Shown: positions 22,661 to 34,910 of the stretch, one piece after another
Position numbering within the stretch: position 1 is the stretch's first letter
How the letters are laid out: the number at the start of each line of letters is the position of its first letter
Origin: Parasponia andersonii
Taxonomy: Eukaryota > Streptophyta > Magnoliopsida > Rosales > Cannabaceae
Assembly (NCBI GenBank): GCA_002914805.1
Contig: JXTB01000100.1
Coordinates: forward strand, 478,030 to 542,029
DNA: 64,000 nt
Reading direction: 5' to 3'
The notes under the pieces: generated by a model
What the model saw: only the letters and a program-made list of their open reading frames with translations
Database searches by the model: none
Told to the model about the DNA's origin: nothing
Made by a program: the position numbers and the translations under genes

Positions 22661-24170
22661 AAAGTTAAATAGACCGTCTGTTAAGGGAGTAAGCTGTTAA
22701 GAAACGTGAGTTTTTATTTTAATGTGTTGTCAACATATAATTGAATGTGGCAACCTTTAGGACAACACAATGAGACAGGGGATTTCATTCATTTATCCCT
22801 CTAGCTCTATTGCATATCGCCTCAAAATTAATGCTATAGGCATACAAGATTTCTCAATTCAATTTAAATGAAAAAGTTTGAATCACTTTTTGTTTTTTTT
22901 TTTTTTTCCTTTTTTATTTATGATATATCGTGTTAATAAGATTCTTGAATTCTTTTTCTTTCTTATTCATCTTGGTCTATAGCTTTCATTGTAATAATGA
23001 CACTTCCACAAATTGAATCAAAAATTTTCTTAATTAAAATTGTTTTGATCACTTATTTTTCTTTTGTTTTTCTATTTCTAAATTCTTTTTTGTTCTCTTC
23101 AAATCCCTAATTCTTCTTAGTTACAACTTTTTTTTCCTTATTAAAACCTAAATCATGAGTTGAAGAAGAGCATAGTATAATGTTGTGTCCTAAGGTACAC
23201 ATACATTTCTATTGTATCGTCAATTTGATTAAATATGAGGATCTAAAATATACTTCTATGGATAAGAGGGATTTTGCGCCTCTTACTCTAGAATTTCTCT
23301 AATTTTGATTAATACATATGATGAAAAGAAGGAAACCTATAAATCATTTACAAAATTAAGACTTTTATAGATATGTCATTTAAAGAATATTTCAAAGTTC
23401 CAAAATTATTCTTGACTCGACCTCGGTCTAAAATTTTCGATTAAGTCAAAAGTGAACGAGATGGAGTTAGAAGGTAGCTGACTATGTACGACTAAGGTCA
23501 AGATTGTTCAACAATAGTTAAATAGTCGGTCAAAAATTTTAGACCGGTGGTTCAACCTTGATCAGAAAATGATCAGAGCAATTGAGAGAGATGATAAAAC
23601 AAGTTCAATCACGGTCAAGTTTTTTTGATTCTAGTTGAGCGGAGGCGCTACCATCGGGGTCGGGATCGACAGTGGTAGCTGAAGTAGTTTGGGATTATTG
23701 GAAAAATATGATATCTAATTAATTTTTTATGTGTGATATAACAATGAGAATTAATTTTGAAAATATTTATGAGTGAATCCCATTTTTTATCATAAAGATT
23801 TAGTAAACCTCCTAGATATAAACTCCCATATTCTTTTTCTATCTTTAATTTTATAACCAACTCAAACTTTCTTCTTTCTCTCTCTAACTTTCTTTTCTAT
23901 TAGAATTATCTCCATAACCAGCTATAAAAGTTGCCACTATAGATTCAATAAGCAGGAGAGTTTCTAGGTTGGTTTGAAAATCAAAGCAAAAAAAAAAAAA
24001 GGAAAAAAAAAGCTATTTATAGACTTAATAAGTTTTTTTTTTTTTTTTTTAAAAAGGGTTGTTTTCAACTCACCTCTGTTTAATTCAGATATTTGAAAAA
24101 ATATATTTTTTTAAAAATAATGGAATAAGTTATAATTAGAATGAAAGACATTTAAAGTATAATAAAATAG
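22661..24170. other. AT-rich intergenic DNA, no gene seen
   Basis: Homopolymer T and A runs (22889-22910, 23988-24012, 24032-24050) and no coding signature. I see nothing beyond low-complexity sequence. Confidence 0.5.
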
Positions 24171-24182
24171 AATGAGTTATAC

Positions 24183-24484
24183 TGCCGAGTGGGGTGGTCA
24201 GTAGAGATAGAGGTCGTAGGTTCGAATCCTGGGTAACTCCTTCTTGTCAGTCCAGAGTCTGATGGAGAGTATCCACTCCGACACCTCACGCATGCCTGAC
24301 CAACAACTACATTATTCGATGGGGTTAGAGTAATGTGCTCCATCACCCGATGGGGTTAGACCCACCCAAATGGTCCTTAGCGAAATTTCTATTAGCAGGC
24401 TTAGAAGCTCCTATGGTTACACTCAAGGAGAGATACCACTCTGGTCACTCCTTTCCTCCCATTTTTCCTCATAAAAAAAAGTAA
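24183..24484 (+). mobile_element. tRNA-derived SINE (302 bp)
   Basis: A tRNA-like head contains an A-box-like gtggtcagtag (24193-24203) and a perfect B box GGTTCGAATCC (24219-24229), the RNA polymerase III internal promoter. The body is followed by an A-rich tail (ataaaaaaaagta). Target-site duplications flank it: AATGAGTTATAC (24171-24182) and AATAAGTTATAC (24485-24496), one mismatch in 12. It depends on LINE proteins for movement. Confidence 0.88.
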
Positions 24485-24496
24485 AATAAGTTATAC

Positions 24497-25554
24497 TTAG
24501 AATATGAGATATTAGAATGTAACACTAAAATACAAAAGGGAATTCCATTTCCATTCCAATAGTTAAAGTAACTGATATGACATCAGAATGAAAAAATTGA
24601 ATTGTTGAAATAAATACTCACTTAGATTAGATCATTTGAATAGAAAACTAAAATTATTGAAATAAATAATCATACAAATGCACTTAAAGAATGGGATGGT
24701 ATAGAATTGATAAAGCAAACGATACTCTCTATTCTAATGGCAAATTGGTCAATTTAGCCATGAAGGTCAATTTGGCCATAAAAAGGATATAGAAAAAAGA
24801 ATCAAAATCTAAAGATATTATATTGCACAAGCCAAAAATTGAGGTTTATTAAACATAATTCATGTTTTTTTTTTCTATTTTTTTTCAGTTAAATTAGGAC
24901 TTGTTTGGATATATTTTTGTTTTGTGTTTTTTTTTTTAAATGAAAAACGTTGTAGGATCTTTTCAAGATTAAAAAGATGTTCACCTTTTATTTTATTTAA
25001 AAGTTTAACAATTTATGACAAATAGACATTAAAGAAATAATTACATTATTCTTAGTAGCATATCATGTAAGTTAAAAAAATTTTAGTCCTTTTTTCGGCT
25101 ATAGTTACCAAATTATGTGCTTTTTAAGTTATTTATTTTTGTTAAAAATTTAATAATTTATAAGAGAAGGCTAACTACTACAAGTGTATGATTTAGAGTA
25201 ATTTATTATATAAGCTAAAAATTTTGGGTAAAATGTACAATGTATATATATATATATAACATGTATATGTACAAGTGGTTAAATGTATGCTTAACAAAAG
25301 GAACAATTCTAGTTTACCTAGATTAATATTTTTATTGATAGTACAATCAAAGAGTACAAAAGAATGTCTAAAATGAAATAAAAAATTATCAGCGAAGCAG
25401 GTATGAAACTCTGTCAACAGTTTTATTATTTAAAACCAACCAAAAGAACAAGTTAAAAGAAACAATCATACCTTTTCAAAAAAAAAAAAGAAAAAAAGAA
25501 AAACAACAATCATACGAAGTCTAGCTTAAGAACAACCACAAACCAAAGACTGTT
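24497..25554. other. AT-rich 3' flank of the receptor kinase gene
   Basis: It contains a (TA)n run (25243-25257) and an A-rich stretch (25478-25508). No gene is visible. Transcription terminator and poly(A) signals for the minus-strand kinase gene should lie here but none is distinctive. Confidence 0.45.
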
Positions 25555-27876
25555 CTAAAAGAATTCTGGACTAGGAGGAGTGGGGATATCTACGGTCCCC
25601 TCCAACATAAGCAGAACCTTCTTCATTGAAGGACGCATTGATGGCTCTTCCTGGATGCACCAAAGTGCAACTTTGACCATTCTCTCTAACTGTCTCTTGT
25701 CTATCTCTTCACTCCCCACCAAACTAACCAGCTGACCATTCTCAAAACAACTATAGGCCCACTCTTCCAATATAGCTTCATCCTCAGGAAGATCCCAGAT
25801 CGCGTTCCTTCTGCAACATATGATCTCCAACAGAACAATCCCGAAGCTGTAAACGTCGGCTTTCACAGTAATGGGAAGTTTTCGATGCCACTCTGGGGCA
25901 ACATACCCTCTTGTCCCTCTAATCCCAGTAAAGGTTCTGGTTTGATCTGGCTTCAACAGCTTTGCCAATCCAAAGTCCGAAATCTTGGCACACCTATACT
26001 CATTCATAAGTATGTTTTGAGGTTTAATGTCACAATGGATGATTTGTGTCTCACACTCTTCATGGAGATAAAGAATTCCTCTCGCTATCCCGCAAGCGAT
26101 TCCCAATCTTTCCTCCCAAAAAGGCTTGTTTTCTGGTTTGAATAGCATATCTGCAAGTGATCCATTAGACATGTACTCGTACACAAGAAGCCTATTTGGT
26201 CCTCCATGGCAATATCCTAGTAACCGGACCAGGTTCTTGTGGTATGTTCTCCCTATGGCTTTCATCTCAGTATGAAATTCTTGTTCACCTTCCTCCAACA
26301 ATTTATCTAACCTTTTGACAGCTACTAACTTTTGGCTATCCAAAATGATTCCTTTATAAACTGTCCCGAACGATCCTTTGCCGATTTCTTCCTTGAAACC
26401 ATTAGTTATTCTCTCTAGTTCATCATAAGTAAATGATCTCAAAGAAGACTCCTCACCAATCAACTCAACATCATCACTCCTTCTAGAATCGACCTTTTTA
26501 TATCCCCATATATTACCTTTGCAAAAAAGGACTATTGAAATCACCAACATAGTCAAACCAAAAGAAACAAGAAAGACACTGACAATAAGGACATCAGTAC
26601 GAACCTTTCTGTCACTTTCTTTGGGAAGAAATATTTCTGTACTGGGTGGGGATGTATACCTCTTGATGAGAGCTACATTTGAATCACCACTTCTTCTGCC
26701 ATAACGTAAAGGAAGCCTTTGCTTTTTGCACCTTCCACCTTAATAGAACGCGGCTTCACAGTTACAATCATCTAAACAAGCTTGTATGCAACTTTCTTTA
26801 TCTAGTATTTCCAAAACCGAATATGTATCTTCTTCCCAACTGGTGTTGGGCAGTTCTTCCATGGTGTACCTGAGACTTTTGTTGTTGTTTCCACAACTAT
26901 CCGCAATGAAGTTCCTCTCACAACCTGCAGTCCAATTTCCCTTGTCAACAAAATCAAACCCCGGAAGACATTTACAATCAGCTTCTTGATCAATCAGGGT
27001 GCAAAATCCATTTAGTCCACATAAACCTTGAGGATCACACCTGTCATTAGAAGATGCCCATTCAGCTGTCCAGTTAGTGTTCACATTCAAACTAAATGAA
27101 TACAAACGGAATAACCCATCCCAATCAATTCTCATAAGAAATATTGTATCTTTTCTGTAATATCCTTTATTTGTTATGTTCCTAATGTTCACACCACTAG
27201 AATTCATCAAGTAAAGATGAGCATCAGAATCAAAAACCAGGCTCACATTCCCTCCATTCCCATATGTATCAGATGCATAGTAAGCATTTGAAGAAGTGAG
27301 TGGAGTACTTTTTACAGGGTATTGAACAAGGTTTCCATCACTCTGCATCGCGAGCATAAAGATTCCAGATGCGTGATCTGATTCTGATGCACTGGAGATG
27401 AGTTGCTTTTCTGCTAGGAGACGTTGAGTTGGCAAAAGGGTATCAGTAGGGTGATCAAAGCTCTGCCATATTATTCTCCCGTTAGAATTGTAGAGCACGA
27501 AATTGCCCGAATCCATCATGGAAGCCGAAGAACTTGACAGAGCGCTGTCTCCAATGTATTTGTTGCCTTCCCTTGATTGCAAAACAAGACTTCCTTCACT
27601 TGTGAACACCAAAGTAGCATTGCTGGTGACTGGTGGAGAGTCCCGGTTCGCAGTCCAAACAACAGTCTTCTCACGAATTCCAGCGAGAAATATTCCAACC
27701 GAGAAGCCATTACCTTCCTTGTAAAATCCAAAGGCATAGAGTCCTGAATTTGACAACCATGTGGAGTTCTCATCAGGTGTTAGAGAAGAGCCAAGACTTA
27801 TATTGGACTGTCTTTGTTGAGCTTCAGACCTGGCCAATACAAAGGCGATGAAAACTAGTATTCTAAGAAACTCCAT
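25555..27876 (-). CDS. G-type lectin S-receptor-like Ser/Thr kinase (LECRK type), one premature stop
   Basis: An intronless frame of 774 codons with a single in-frame TAA at codon 379 (26742-26740). Residues 1-19 look like a signal peptide (MEFLRILVFIAFVLA). A bulb-type lectin domain follows (about 28-150), then a cysteine-rich EGF-like part (about 280-320) and PAN-like cysteines (363-373). One membrane segment lies at about 428-452. The kinase domain (about 494-765) has the glycine loop GKGSFGTVYKG (499-509), the lysine VAVK (521), HCDIKPQN (614-621), DFG (634-636) and APEW (660-663). Cysteine before the catalytic Asp makes it a non-RD kinase, common in immune receptors. Length and order match intact plant LECRKs. 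The stop would yield a secreted lectin part only. A sequencing error or an allele-specific null is possible. Confidence 0.93.
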
Positions 27877-28146
27877 TAGAGAATGAGAATGATCAAGTTT
27901 TTTGTGTCTATTCTTCTCTAATCTTTTTCTCTCAGGGTTTAAAAGTTGTATGAAAAAACCAAGATGATTTGAGTTTAGTTCATTTTAGAAAATAAAAAAT
28001 AAGAAAGGAAAAGAAATGTCTCCAAACCTTTTTCTTTACGTGTGACCAAAAAGTCTACCCAGGGCAAAGTATGCATAATTTTTTCTTCTCTTTACTAGTT
28101 CTCAACTATATGACTTTTCGCTTTCTAGTCCTCTTCACATACCTTT
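27877..28146 (-). promoter_or_regulatory. Upstream region of the receptor kinase gene
   Basis: This is the 270-bp gap between the start codon and the duplicated block at 28147. No clear TATA box or regulatory element stands out. Any promoter would have to lie here or within the duplicated repeats beyond. Confidence 0.35.
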
Positions 28147-29010
28147 GTAAGGTTAAGAATTAAAGACTCAAGACATATGCATCTACTACGTAATTTCCTA
28201 TATGAGTTTCTTTGGAGTATTGGAAATGCAGTACCCAAACTAGACGAATTCATTGAATGTATTCGTACCTGACATGTTAACAATTATTTGACTAGTTACA
28301 GTTTCTCTCTTAGTTGAGAAGACTAGACAAAACAATTATCTAAATCATTTAGAAGTGACACTTAACTACGAGCTCTAAGAACATCGTCCACCGTTTATAC
28401 TCATTTGACAAGTTCAAATTATTCTAGGAATCTTTAGCTTGATTTAGAAGATTTGGCAGGGGTTGTCTCTAGTGTATTTTGGTATAAATAATATGAAATG
28501 AAATCCTGTTTATGATGCATTCCATGTCAAGTGATAATTTTATTCAAATTTGAATAAATTTATTGGCAAAAGAGTAATCCACATAATTAGTAGTTTTTCA
28601 AGTATAACATGAAATTATTTTGGTTTATTACATATTTATATGGTTATTTCAAAAGAATGGATGTAGTACAATGGTAAGTTTTCTTTTGACAATTGTGAGC
28701 AATGGGATTTAAACTAAATACCTCAACATTGAAAAGAAGCGTAGTTACCAACCAAGCAAGTAGCCTGTGACCACAGTACAATGTTAGCTCAAAAGTAGGG
28801 GAAAGTTATACCAAGTCAAAATAATCAATGAATCATTAAATGCCCCTGGAAAATGACTACATTCTTATTTATGTATTTGAAAAATTTAGAGAGAACTGAA
28901 AAGTTTTAGAATTAATTAAATGCTATGGTCCGAGTGGAAACTCAAATTGTTGATGATATCATAATATATTTCAAAAGATGGATCGTAGTACTTTAAGATT
29001 AGAAAAGCTC

Positions 29011-29217
29011 CTGTCAGCCTAGTACCTCATCTACTATTTTTAGAGGGCGTTCTCGTTAGTTATTTGGATAGAGTTCAAGTGACTCATTTCATTGTCTAGT
29101 GGTGATAACTCGTCAATAGGGTCTTAAGAAATATTCTTAAACAAGATTAGAGCTTCTATGGTTATGTCTAAAGAGGGTATCCATGCTTGTCCATCCCTCC
29201 CCTTTTCCTTATCAAAA
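29011..29217 (+). mobile_element. SINE-like insertion with perfect 16-bp target-site duplication
   Basis: AAGATTAGAAAAGCTC occurs at 28995-29010 and again at 29218-29233. The second segment copy has the site once and uninterrupted (31873-31888). The 3' half of the insert (gcttctatggttatg, pyrimidine-rich end, A-rich tail) resembles the end of the SINE at 24183-24484. The 5' half is diverged and the pol III boxes are unclear. Confidence 0.88.
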
Positions 29218-29757
29218 AAGATTAGAAAAGCTCAAAAGAGTGGAGGAAATTTTGAGTCCAATTTCATTTTTTTGAAGTGCCTTTTAAGTTAGAAATATGA
29301 ATACAAGACTTTCTCCCGTGTAAATAAAAAATGGTCAACGTCTACTAATTTCCACGTAATGAAAAAATGGACTAATTCATAATTGTTATCAACATAAATA
29401 TTTATTGTCATACCACAAATTTAAAATTATTTAATTATATTATTCTCTAATAAATCTTAAAATACTTTCTTCTCCAACAATCCTAAAATTGATTCTGTCT
29501 CTAGCGCCACCTACAATACCTTTCAAACCACCAATTTAAGTGGTGATCGAAATATTTTCTATTGAAATCAAACATGTTCAGTTGCATATCTAGGCCACAC
29601 TTCCTTCCTTGCATTTTTCTACATAGTCGAAAATTTTCAACTAGGTTCTAACTAGTGATTATTTTAGAATTCCAAATTCTTTATTAAATAAAAAATCATA
29701 ATCTTACAAATAATTTATGATTTATCCATTTTCTCATCACATGCTTTAAAATAGGAA

Positions 29758-30738
29758 AATTAGTCATTTTACGCCCTCACATTTGCCATTAATACGAATT
29801 CCCTCCTTATTTTTGACTTTATATTTAAGTGCCTCACAAATGACAAATTTGTTCTTCATTTACTCCCTCACTTTCGACTTAATATTCAAGTGCTCGTACA
29901 ATGACAAAATTGTTCTTCTTTTGCCCCCTCATTTTTGATTTAGTATTCAAATGCCTCATAATATGGTAAAATTATTATTCTTTTACTCCATCAACTCTAA
30001 CACCGTTAGAAAATTATTAATGGATAATAGCCAAATAATCATTTCACTTTTTAAGTAGCTAATAAATATCTTTTACTACTTTTTTTATATTAGACATTTC
30101 CAAAAAAACTAGTTTTTATGATTAAATAAATAAAATAAACAAAAAGAGGTAAAAGAAAAATAATTTTTTTAATGGTTATATATATATATAAAACAAAAAA
30201 TAGGGAAAATAGAGCAATTTTTGCATTAATTCATTAGTGTCAAAATATTTTTAGAAGATATGTAAAAAAATGTATATTTTTATATCTGAAAGTCTTTCAA
30301 GAAAATGAAATGAATATTTGTCCTCTTATTTTTTTTATGAAAATTAGTCATTTCATTTTAGCCATTTAATTTCATAAAAATATGAAAAATAAGAGGGTAA
30401 ATTCATGAAATAGTTATTTCATTTTCTAAAAAATTTTTCAAACATGAAAATATGCAAAAATTACTCTATTTTATCTATTTTTTGTTTTACATATACATAT
30501 ATAACCATTAAAAAAATTGTTTTTTCTATTATCTCTTTTCGTTTCTTTTATTTATTTAATCATAAAAATTAGCTCTTTTAAATGTCTAATATAAAAAAAA
30601 ATAATAAAAGATGTTTATTAGCTATTTAAAAAGTAAAATGATTATTTTGCTATTGTCCATTAACAATTTTTTAACGATATTTGAGTTGAGAGGATAAAAG
30701 AATAACAATTTTATTATTTTAAAGGGCATTTGAATACT
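29758..30738. mobile_element. Foldback DNA element, near-complete palindrome
   Basis: The arms at about 29935-30359 and 30360-30740 are inverse complements over nearly their full length. Examples are tagtattcaaatgcc against ggcatttgaatacta, and aatggttatatat against atatataaccatt. The centre is near 30360. Outside the left arm are tandem units of about 75 bp (29770-29935) built on ccctca, tttttgacttt and aatattcaagtgc. The corresponding place in segment copy 2 (about 32377-32390) has no such sequence. No coding capacity, so it would be non-autonomous. The exact ends and target duplication are unclear. Confidence 0.8.
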
Positions 30739-30978
30739 AAAACTAGTGGTATTAAAACAGGTTAGCATTAATGGGTTGGCATGGATATGACACGACAGAA
30801 TTAATAACTATGTTTGAGCCAACACGACATGACAATTAAACGTGCTTGAGGTAGCATGGCATAAACACGAACACGAGTACAACACGTGGTATGATAGGCA
30901 CGTCATGCATAATTTAACTATAAAAATTTAAGTAATTATCATTTCTCATTTATACTCTAATATTTCAAATTAGATTTA

Positions 30979-32979
30979 TAAGGTTAAGAATTTAAGAGTT
31001 AAGACATATGCATCTACTACGTAATTTCCTATATGAGTTTCTTTGGAATATTGGGAATGCAGTACCCAAACTAGACGAATTCATTGAATGTTTTCTTACC
31101 TAACATGTTAACAATTATTTGACTAGTTGCACTTTCTCTTGTGATTGAGAAGATTAGACAAAACAATTATATAAATCCTTTAGGAGTGACACTTAACTAC
31201 GAACTCTAAGAACATCGTCTACCGTTTATACTCATTTGACAAGTTCAAATTATTCTAGGAATCTTTAGCTTGATTTAGAAGAATTGGCAGGAGTTGTCTC
31301 TAGTGTATTTAGGTATAAATAATACGAAATGAAATCCTGTTTATGATGCATTCCATGTCAAGTGATAATTTTATTCAAATTTGAATAAATTTATTGGCAA
31401 GAGAGTAATTGACATAATTAGTAGTATTTCAAGTCTAACATGAAATTATTTTGGTTTATTACATATTTATATATTTATTTCAAAAGAACGGACGTAGTAC
31501 AATGATAAGTTTTCTTTTGACAATTAGGAACGAAGGGATTTGAAATTCAAACCTCAAAACTAAACGTCGGCATACTTACCGATCAGGCTAGCAGCCTGTG
31601 ACCACAGTACAATATTAGCTCAAAAGTTGGGGAAAGTTGTACCAAGTCAAAATAATCAATGAATCATTAAAAGCTCCTGGAAAACTACAAAGTCAAAATA
31701 ATCAATGAATCATTAAAAGCTCCTGGAAAACGACTATATTTTTATTTATTTATTTGGCAAATTTAGAGAGAACTGAAAAGTTTTAGAATTGATTAAATGA
31801 TATGCTCTAAGTGGAAACTCAAATTTGTTGACGATATCATAATATATTTGAAAAGATTGCTTGTACTACTTTAAGATTAGAAAAGCTCAATAGAACGGGG
31901 TAATTTTGAATCCACTTTCATTTTTTTGAAGTGCATTTTAAGATAGAAATAGGAATACAAGACTTTCTCCTGTGTAAATAAAACAATGGTCATGGTCTAC
32001 TAATTTCTACTTAATAAAAAAATAGACTTATTCATAAATATTATCAACATAAATATTTATTGTCACGCCACAAATTTAAAATTACTTAATTATCTCATTC
32101 CCTGATAAATCCTAAATATTTTCTTCTCTAAAAATCCCAAAATTGATTCTGTCTCACTGTCACCTACAACACCAAGCAAACCACCAATTCGACTTGTGAT
32201 CGATATATTTTCAATTGAAATTAAACATATTTGGCCACCTATCTTGGCCACACTTCCTTCCTTGTATTTTTCTACATGATCGTTCTAACTAGTGATAGTT
32301 TTAGAATTCCAGATTTTTTATTTAATCTTACAAATAATTTATGATTTATCCCTTTTCTCAACATGTGCTTTAAAATATGAGTAAAAGTATTGGTATCAAA
32401 ACGGGTTAGCACGGGTACAACACGACATGATTAATAAATATATTTGGATCAGCACGACTTTATAAGTAAATATACTTAAAGTGGCGCGACATAAGCACGA
32501 GCACAAACATAAATAACATGTATAGATAACAGACACGACATGCATGATTAAAAAAATAATTAGTTTGCAAAAAATAGTTTTTAAAAAAAGTTTTTGGTCA
32601 TAATTTTAAAATATTAAATGTAAAAAAATTATAAAAAATAAAAAATAAAATATTTTCTTAGTTAAAGTAAAATATATTATAAATATTACGTCAGTTTTTA
32701 ATTTTTCTTAAAGTAAAAAATTTCCAAAATTTAATAAGTTTGAGCCAAAGAGTTATATTTAGAAATTCAAGGCAAAACTCACCTCCAAAATAAAATCCTT
32801 AAAATATTGAGAAAGAAAAATATAACTTAAGTATGTGCGAGTCATAACTTTTGGGTTATACATTTTGATATAATTTGAGTAGTATCAATTTAATTGGAAT
32901 ATACTTTAACTATAAAAATTGTAAGTAATTATCATTTCTCACGTACACTCTAATATTTCAGTTTAAATTTGATTTTATA
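30979..32979. repeat. Segmental tandem duplication, copy 2
   Basis: It matches 28147-30978 apart from the two insertions in copy 1. It has its own changes: a 46-bp tandem repeat (about 31643-31732) built on gtcaaaataatcaatgaatc, and about 350 bases of AT-rich sequence (32551-32907) absent from copy 1. No gene is seen. Confidence 0.9.
31643..31732. repeat. 46-bp tandem duplication in segment copy 2
   Basis: gtcaaaataatcaatgaatc followed by attaaaagctcctggaaaac occurs twice in a row. Segment copy 1 has the unit once, so it arose after the large duplication. Confidence 0.85.
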
Positions 32980-33849
32980 TAAAAGTTATCTCAATTTTTA
33001 AATAATTTCTTTCTATTACATAATAATTAAAAATTTATAATTCATAATTACTTAGAACAAAATATGTCTAATAGTATTTACACAACTAAATTTGAAAAAA
33101 AAAATCAATAATAAGTACGATTATGAGATAAGAACAATAGGAGTTTGAACATGAAAATAATTAAGCTTGAAAATATATATGATATAAAAATTAGCAACGT
33201 TAGACAAAAAAGTAATATAATAAAAACCAAGCACTATTAGGCATAGAAATAATTTAGTATCTAAAACAGGTGCAATTAATATGAAAATAGAATAATATTA
33301 GAAACAAGTACGATTCAGAATAAAAATAGTATAATATCGGAAATGAGCTTGACTAGGCACAAAGAATATCTCAGTACCAAAAATAAGCACAATTAGACAC
33401 GGTAATAGCATACTATCGAAAACAGAAATAATTAAATACGAAAATAGATAAGTACAATAATAACATGTTAATGACATAAAATTTGGTATGTGCACAGCAC
33501 GGGCACATGCACGTAACATGTTGGGAACAACAGGACAAGATTAGTAATCGTGTCCGAATCGACACAATATTATTACTAATTATGTCTGGGTTGGCACAAC
33601 ACGAGGCACAAATGTGCCGCATCTAAATATGCCTAACCAGGCGTAGCACGATCCAGTTAAAGTAAAACTAATAATGTCTCAATTTTCCAGGACGTGACTG
33701 TGTGATATTAACTCAAAAAATTAATGTTACAAATGGATTTGTGATTGATAGTACAAGGCAATCAATTTGTAGGTTAGAAAAGTTGGATTCAATGTATTAT
33801 CAAAATAAAGAACATATTGATAGTTGGTGCCGAGGACCTATACTTTTAG
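32980..33849. other. AT-rich DNA with degenerate cacgac-type repeats
   Basis: Sequence around 33480-33660 has clustered acacgac, gcacaac and gcacgg motifs. They resemble, in the opposite orientation, the motifs at 30750-30890 and 32395-32530. They may be ends of a decayed DNA transposon, but I cannot define termini. No gene is visible. Confidence 0.4.
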
Positions 33850-34162
33850 GCTATGTTTGGTAAAGATGAAAGAAAATACAAGAGAAAGAAAATGTATAGG
33901 AAAGAAAAGAAAGTACATTTCTCTCATAGTTGTTTGATATGTAAGAAGAAAAAAAAATTGGTATATTTTAAAATAATTATTTTATCCTCTATATTATTAT
34001 TTTAAAAATTGATACAAAAAAAAATTTAATAAATTTAATTTTTCATTCACTAATTTTTTTTTTCTTCTCTCTTTCCTTCTACGGGACTCACGTGTTATGT
34101 TTCCTTCCTTTTTTCTTTCCCCTTTTCATTTCTCTTCTATTTTTCTTCTTACCAAACAACTT
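33850..34162. mobile_element. Candidate MITE with GGCTATGTTTGGTA terminus
   Basis: The left end ggctatgtttggtaaagatg pairs with the inverse complement of the right end (aagttgtttggtaagaag). Both run into purine-rich arms, and the length is about 310 bp. The left terminus resembles that of the candidate at 2277. No clear target duplication was found. Confidence 0.45.
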
Positions 34163-34910
34163 TATTTTTCATTTTCTAACTCTTTCCATCCTCTCACTTT
34201 TCCCTTTTAACTCGACTGACAATTCTGAAAAATGGACATACCCTTGAGATATCAATTGTCTTCGGACTACAATCTGCATTACCATCGACTTGTTAATGGA
34301 GAAGCTGATCAGGTACTCCATCATGCGTGATCATTGCTGTTAGACTATAAGCTGAATTGTAAGGGACTTAGGATTGACACTTCAAAATTGTGTCCAAAAA
34401 ACCAAACAAAAATATACTGATCAATGTCGGATACCAACTAAAAAAGGATTAGATCGGACAAAAGGAGTAGCCTTGTGACTTGTGCTTACTCAATTATATC
34501 TGTTTCGAAATTAGAATAGATAGAACATTTACCTTAAAAATAAAAAAGATAGTATCATTTTTATACATTGTATTTTGACACATTCTTTAATTTATACTTT
34601 GTGTTTTCGTTATTATCAATATGGATCCTTTGATTCAAAATCTATGACAAATTTATACACTCGTACTAATTTAGAGCCGTTAATTTACCAAGATGATTTA
34701 ATAAACTTATTCTTGAACCAATTTTTATATAATTTATTTTTAATTTTTTATACAATATTTTGGAAAATTAACTGCTCTAATTAGTATCAAGGTATAAATT
34801 AATAACATATTTCAAACATAAAGATTAGTATTGATAATAACTAAGATATAAGATATAATTTGAACAAAATGTGAAAATACAAGATATAGAAATGATAATA
34901 TAAAAAAAAA
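34163..34910. other. Intergenic DNA with one exon-like scrap
   Basis: At 34232-34315 a plus-strand start (MDIPLRYQLSSDYNLHYHRL) runs 27 codons to CAG followed by GTACTCC, a possible splice donor. Nothing beyond supports a gene. The rest is AT-rich. Confidence 0.3.

Larger units (their letters stand above)
28147..30978. repeat. Segmental tandem duplication, copy 1
   Basis: From taaggttaagaat onward this block matches 30979-32979 over nearly its whole length (for example gcatctactacgtaatttcc, gatgcattccatgtcaagtg, and ttaactataaaaatt near its end). It is longer because it contains a SINE (29011-29217) and a foldback element (about 29758-30738) that copy 2 lacks. No coding potential is visible. 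Confidence 0.9.

Noticed and set aside
24183..24260. A true tRNA gene at the SINE head
   Set aside because: The A and B boxes are present, but no full cloverleaf or acceptor stem can be drawn, and the unit ends in an A-rich tail with target duplications.
24152..24346. 64-codon minus-strand open frame overlapping the SINE
   Set aside because: It lies across a tRNA-derived SINE with clear pol III boxes and target duplications. There is no protein similarity.
25885..26145. Plus-strand open frames within the receptor kinase (25885-26145, 26519-26873, 27503-27851)
   Set aside because: They are antisense shadows of a well-supported minus-strand gene.
28655..28785. A third tRNA-like SINE head (ggatgtagtacaatggtaag) in both duplication copies
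   Set aside because: The B box is too degenerate and no tail or target duplication is visible.
34232..34315. A short exon (MDIPLRYQLSSDYNLHYHRL) with a splice donor
   Set aside because: 27 codons with no partner exon or homology is too little to call a gene. It is noted only in the intergenic description.
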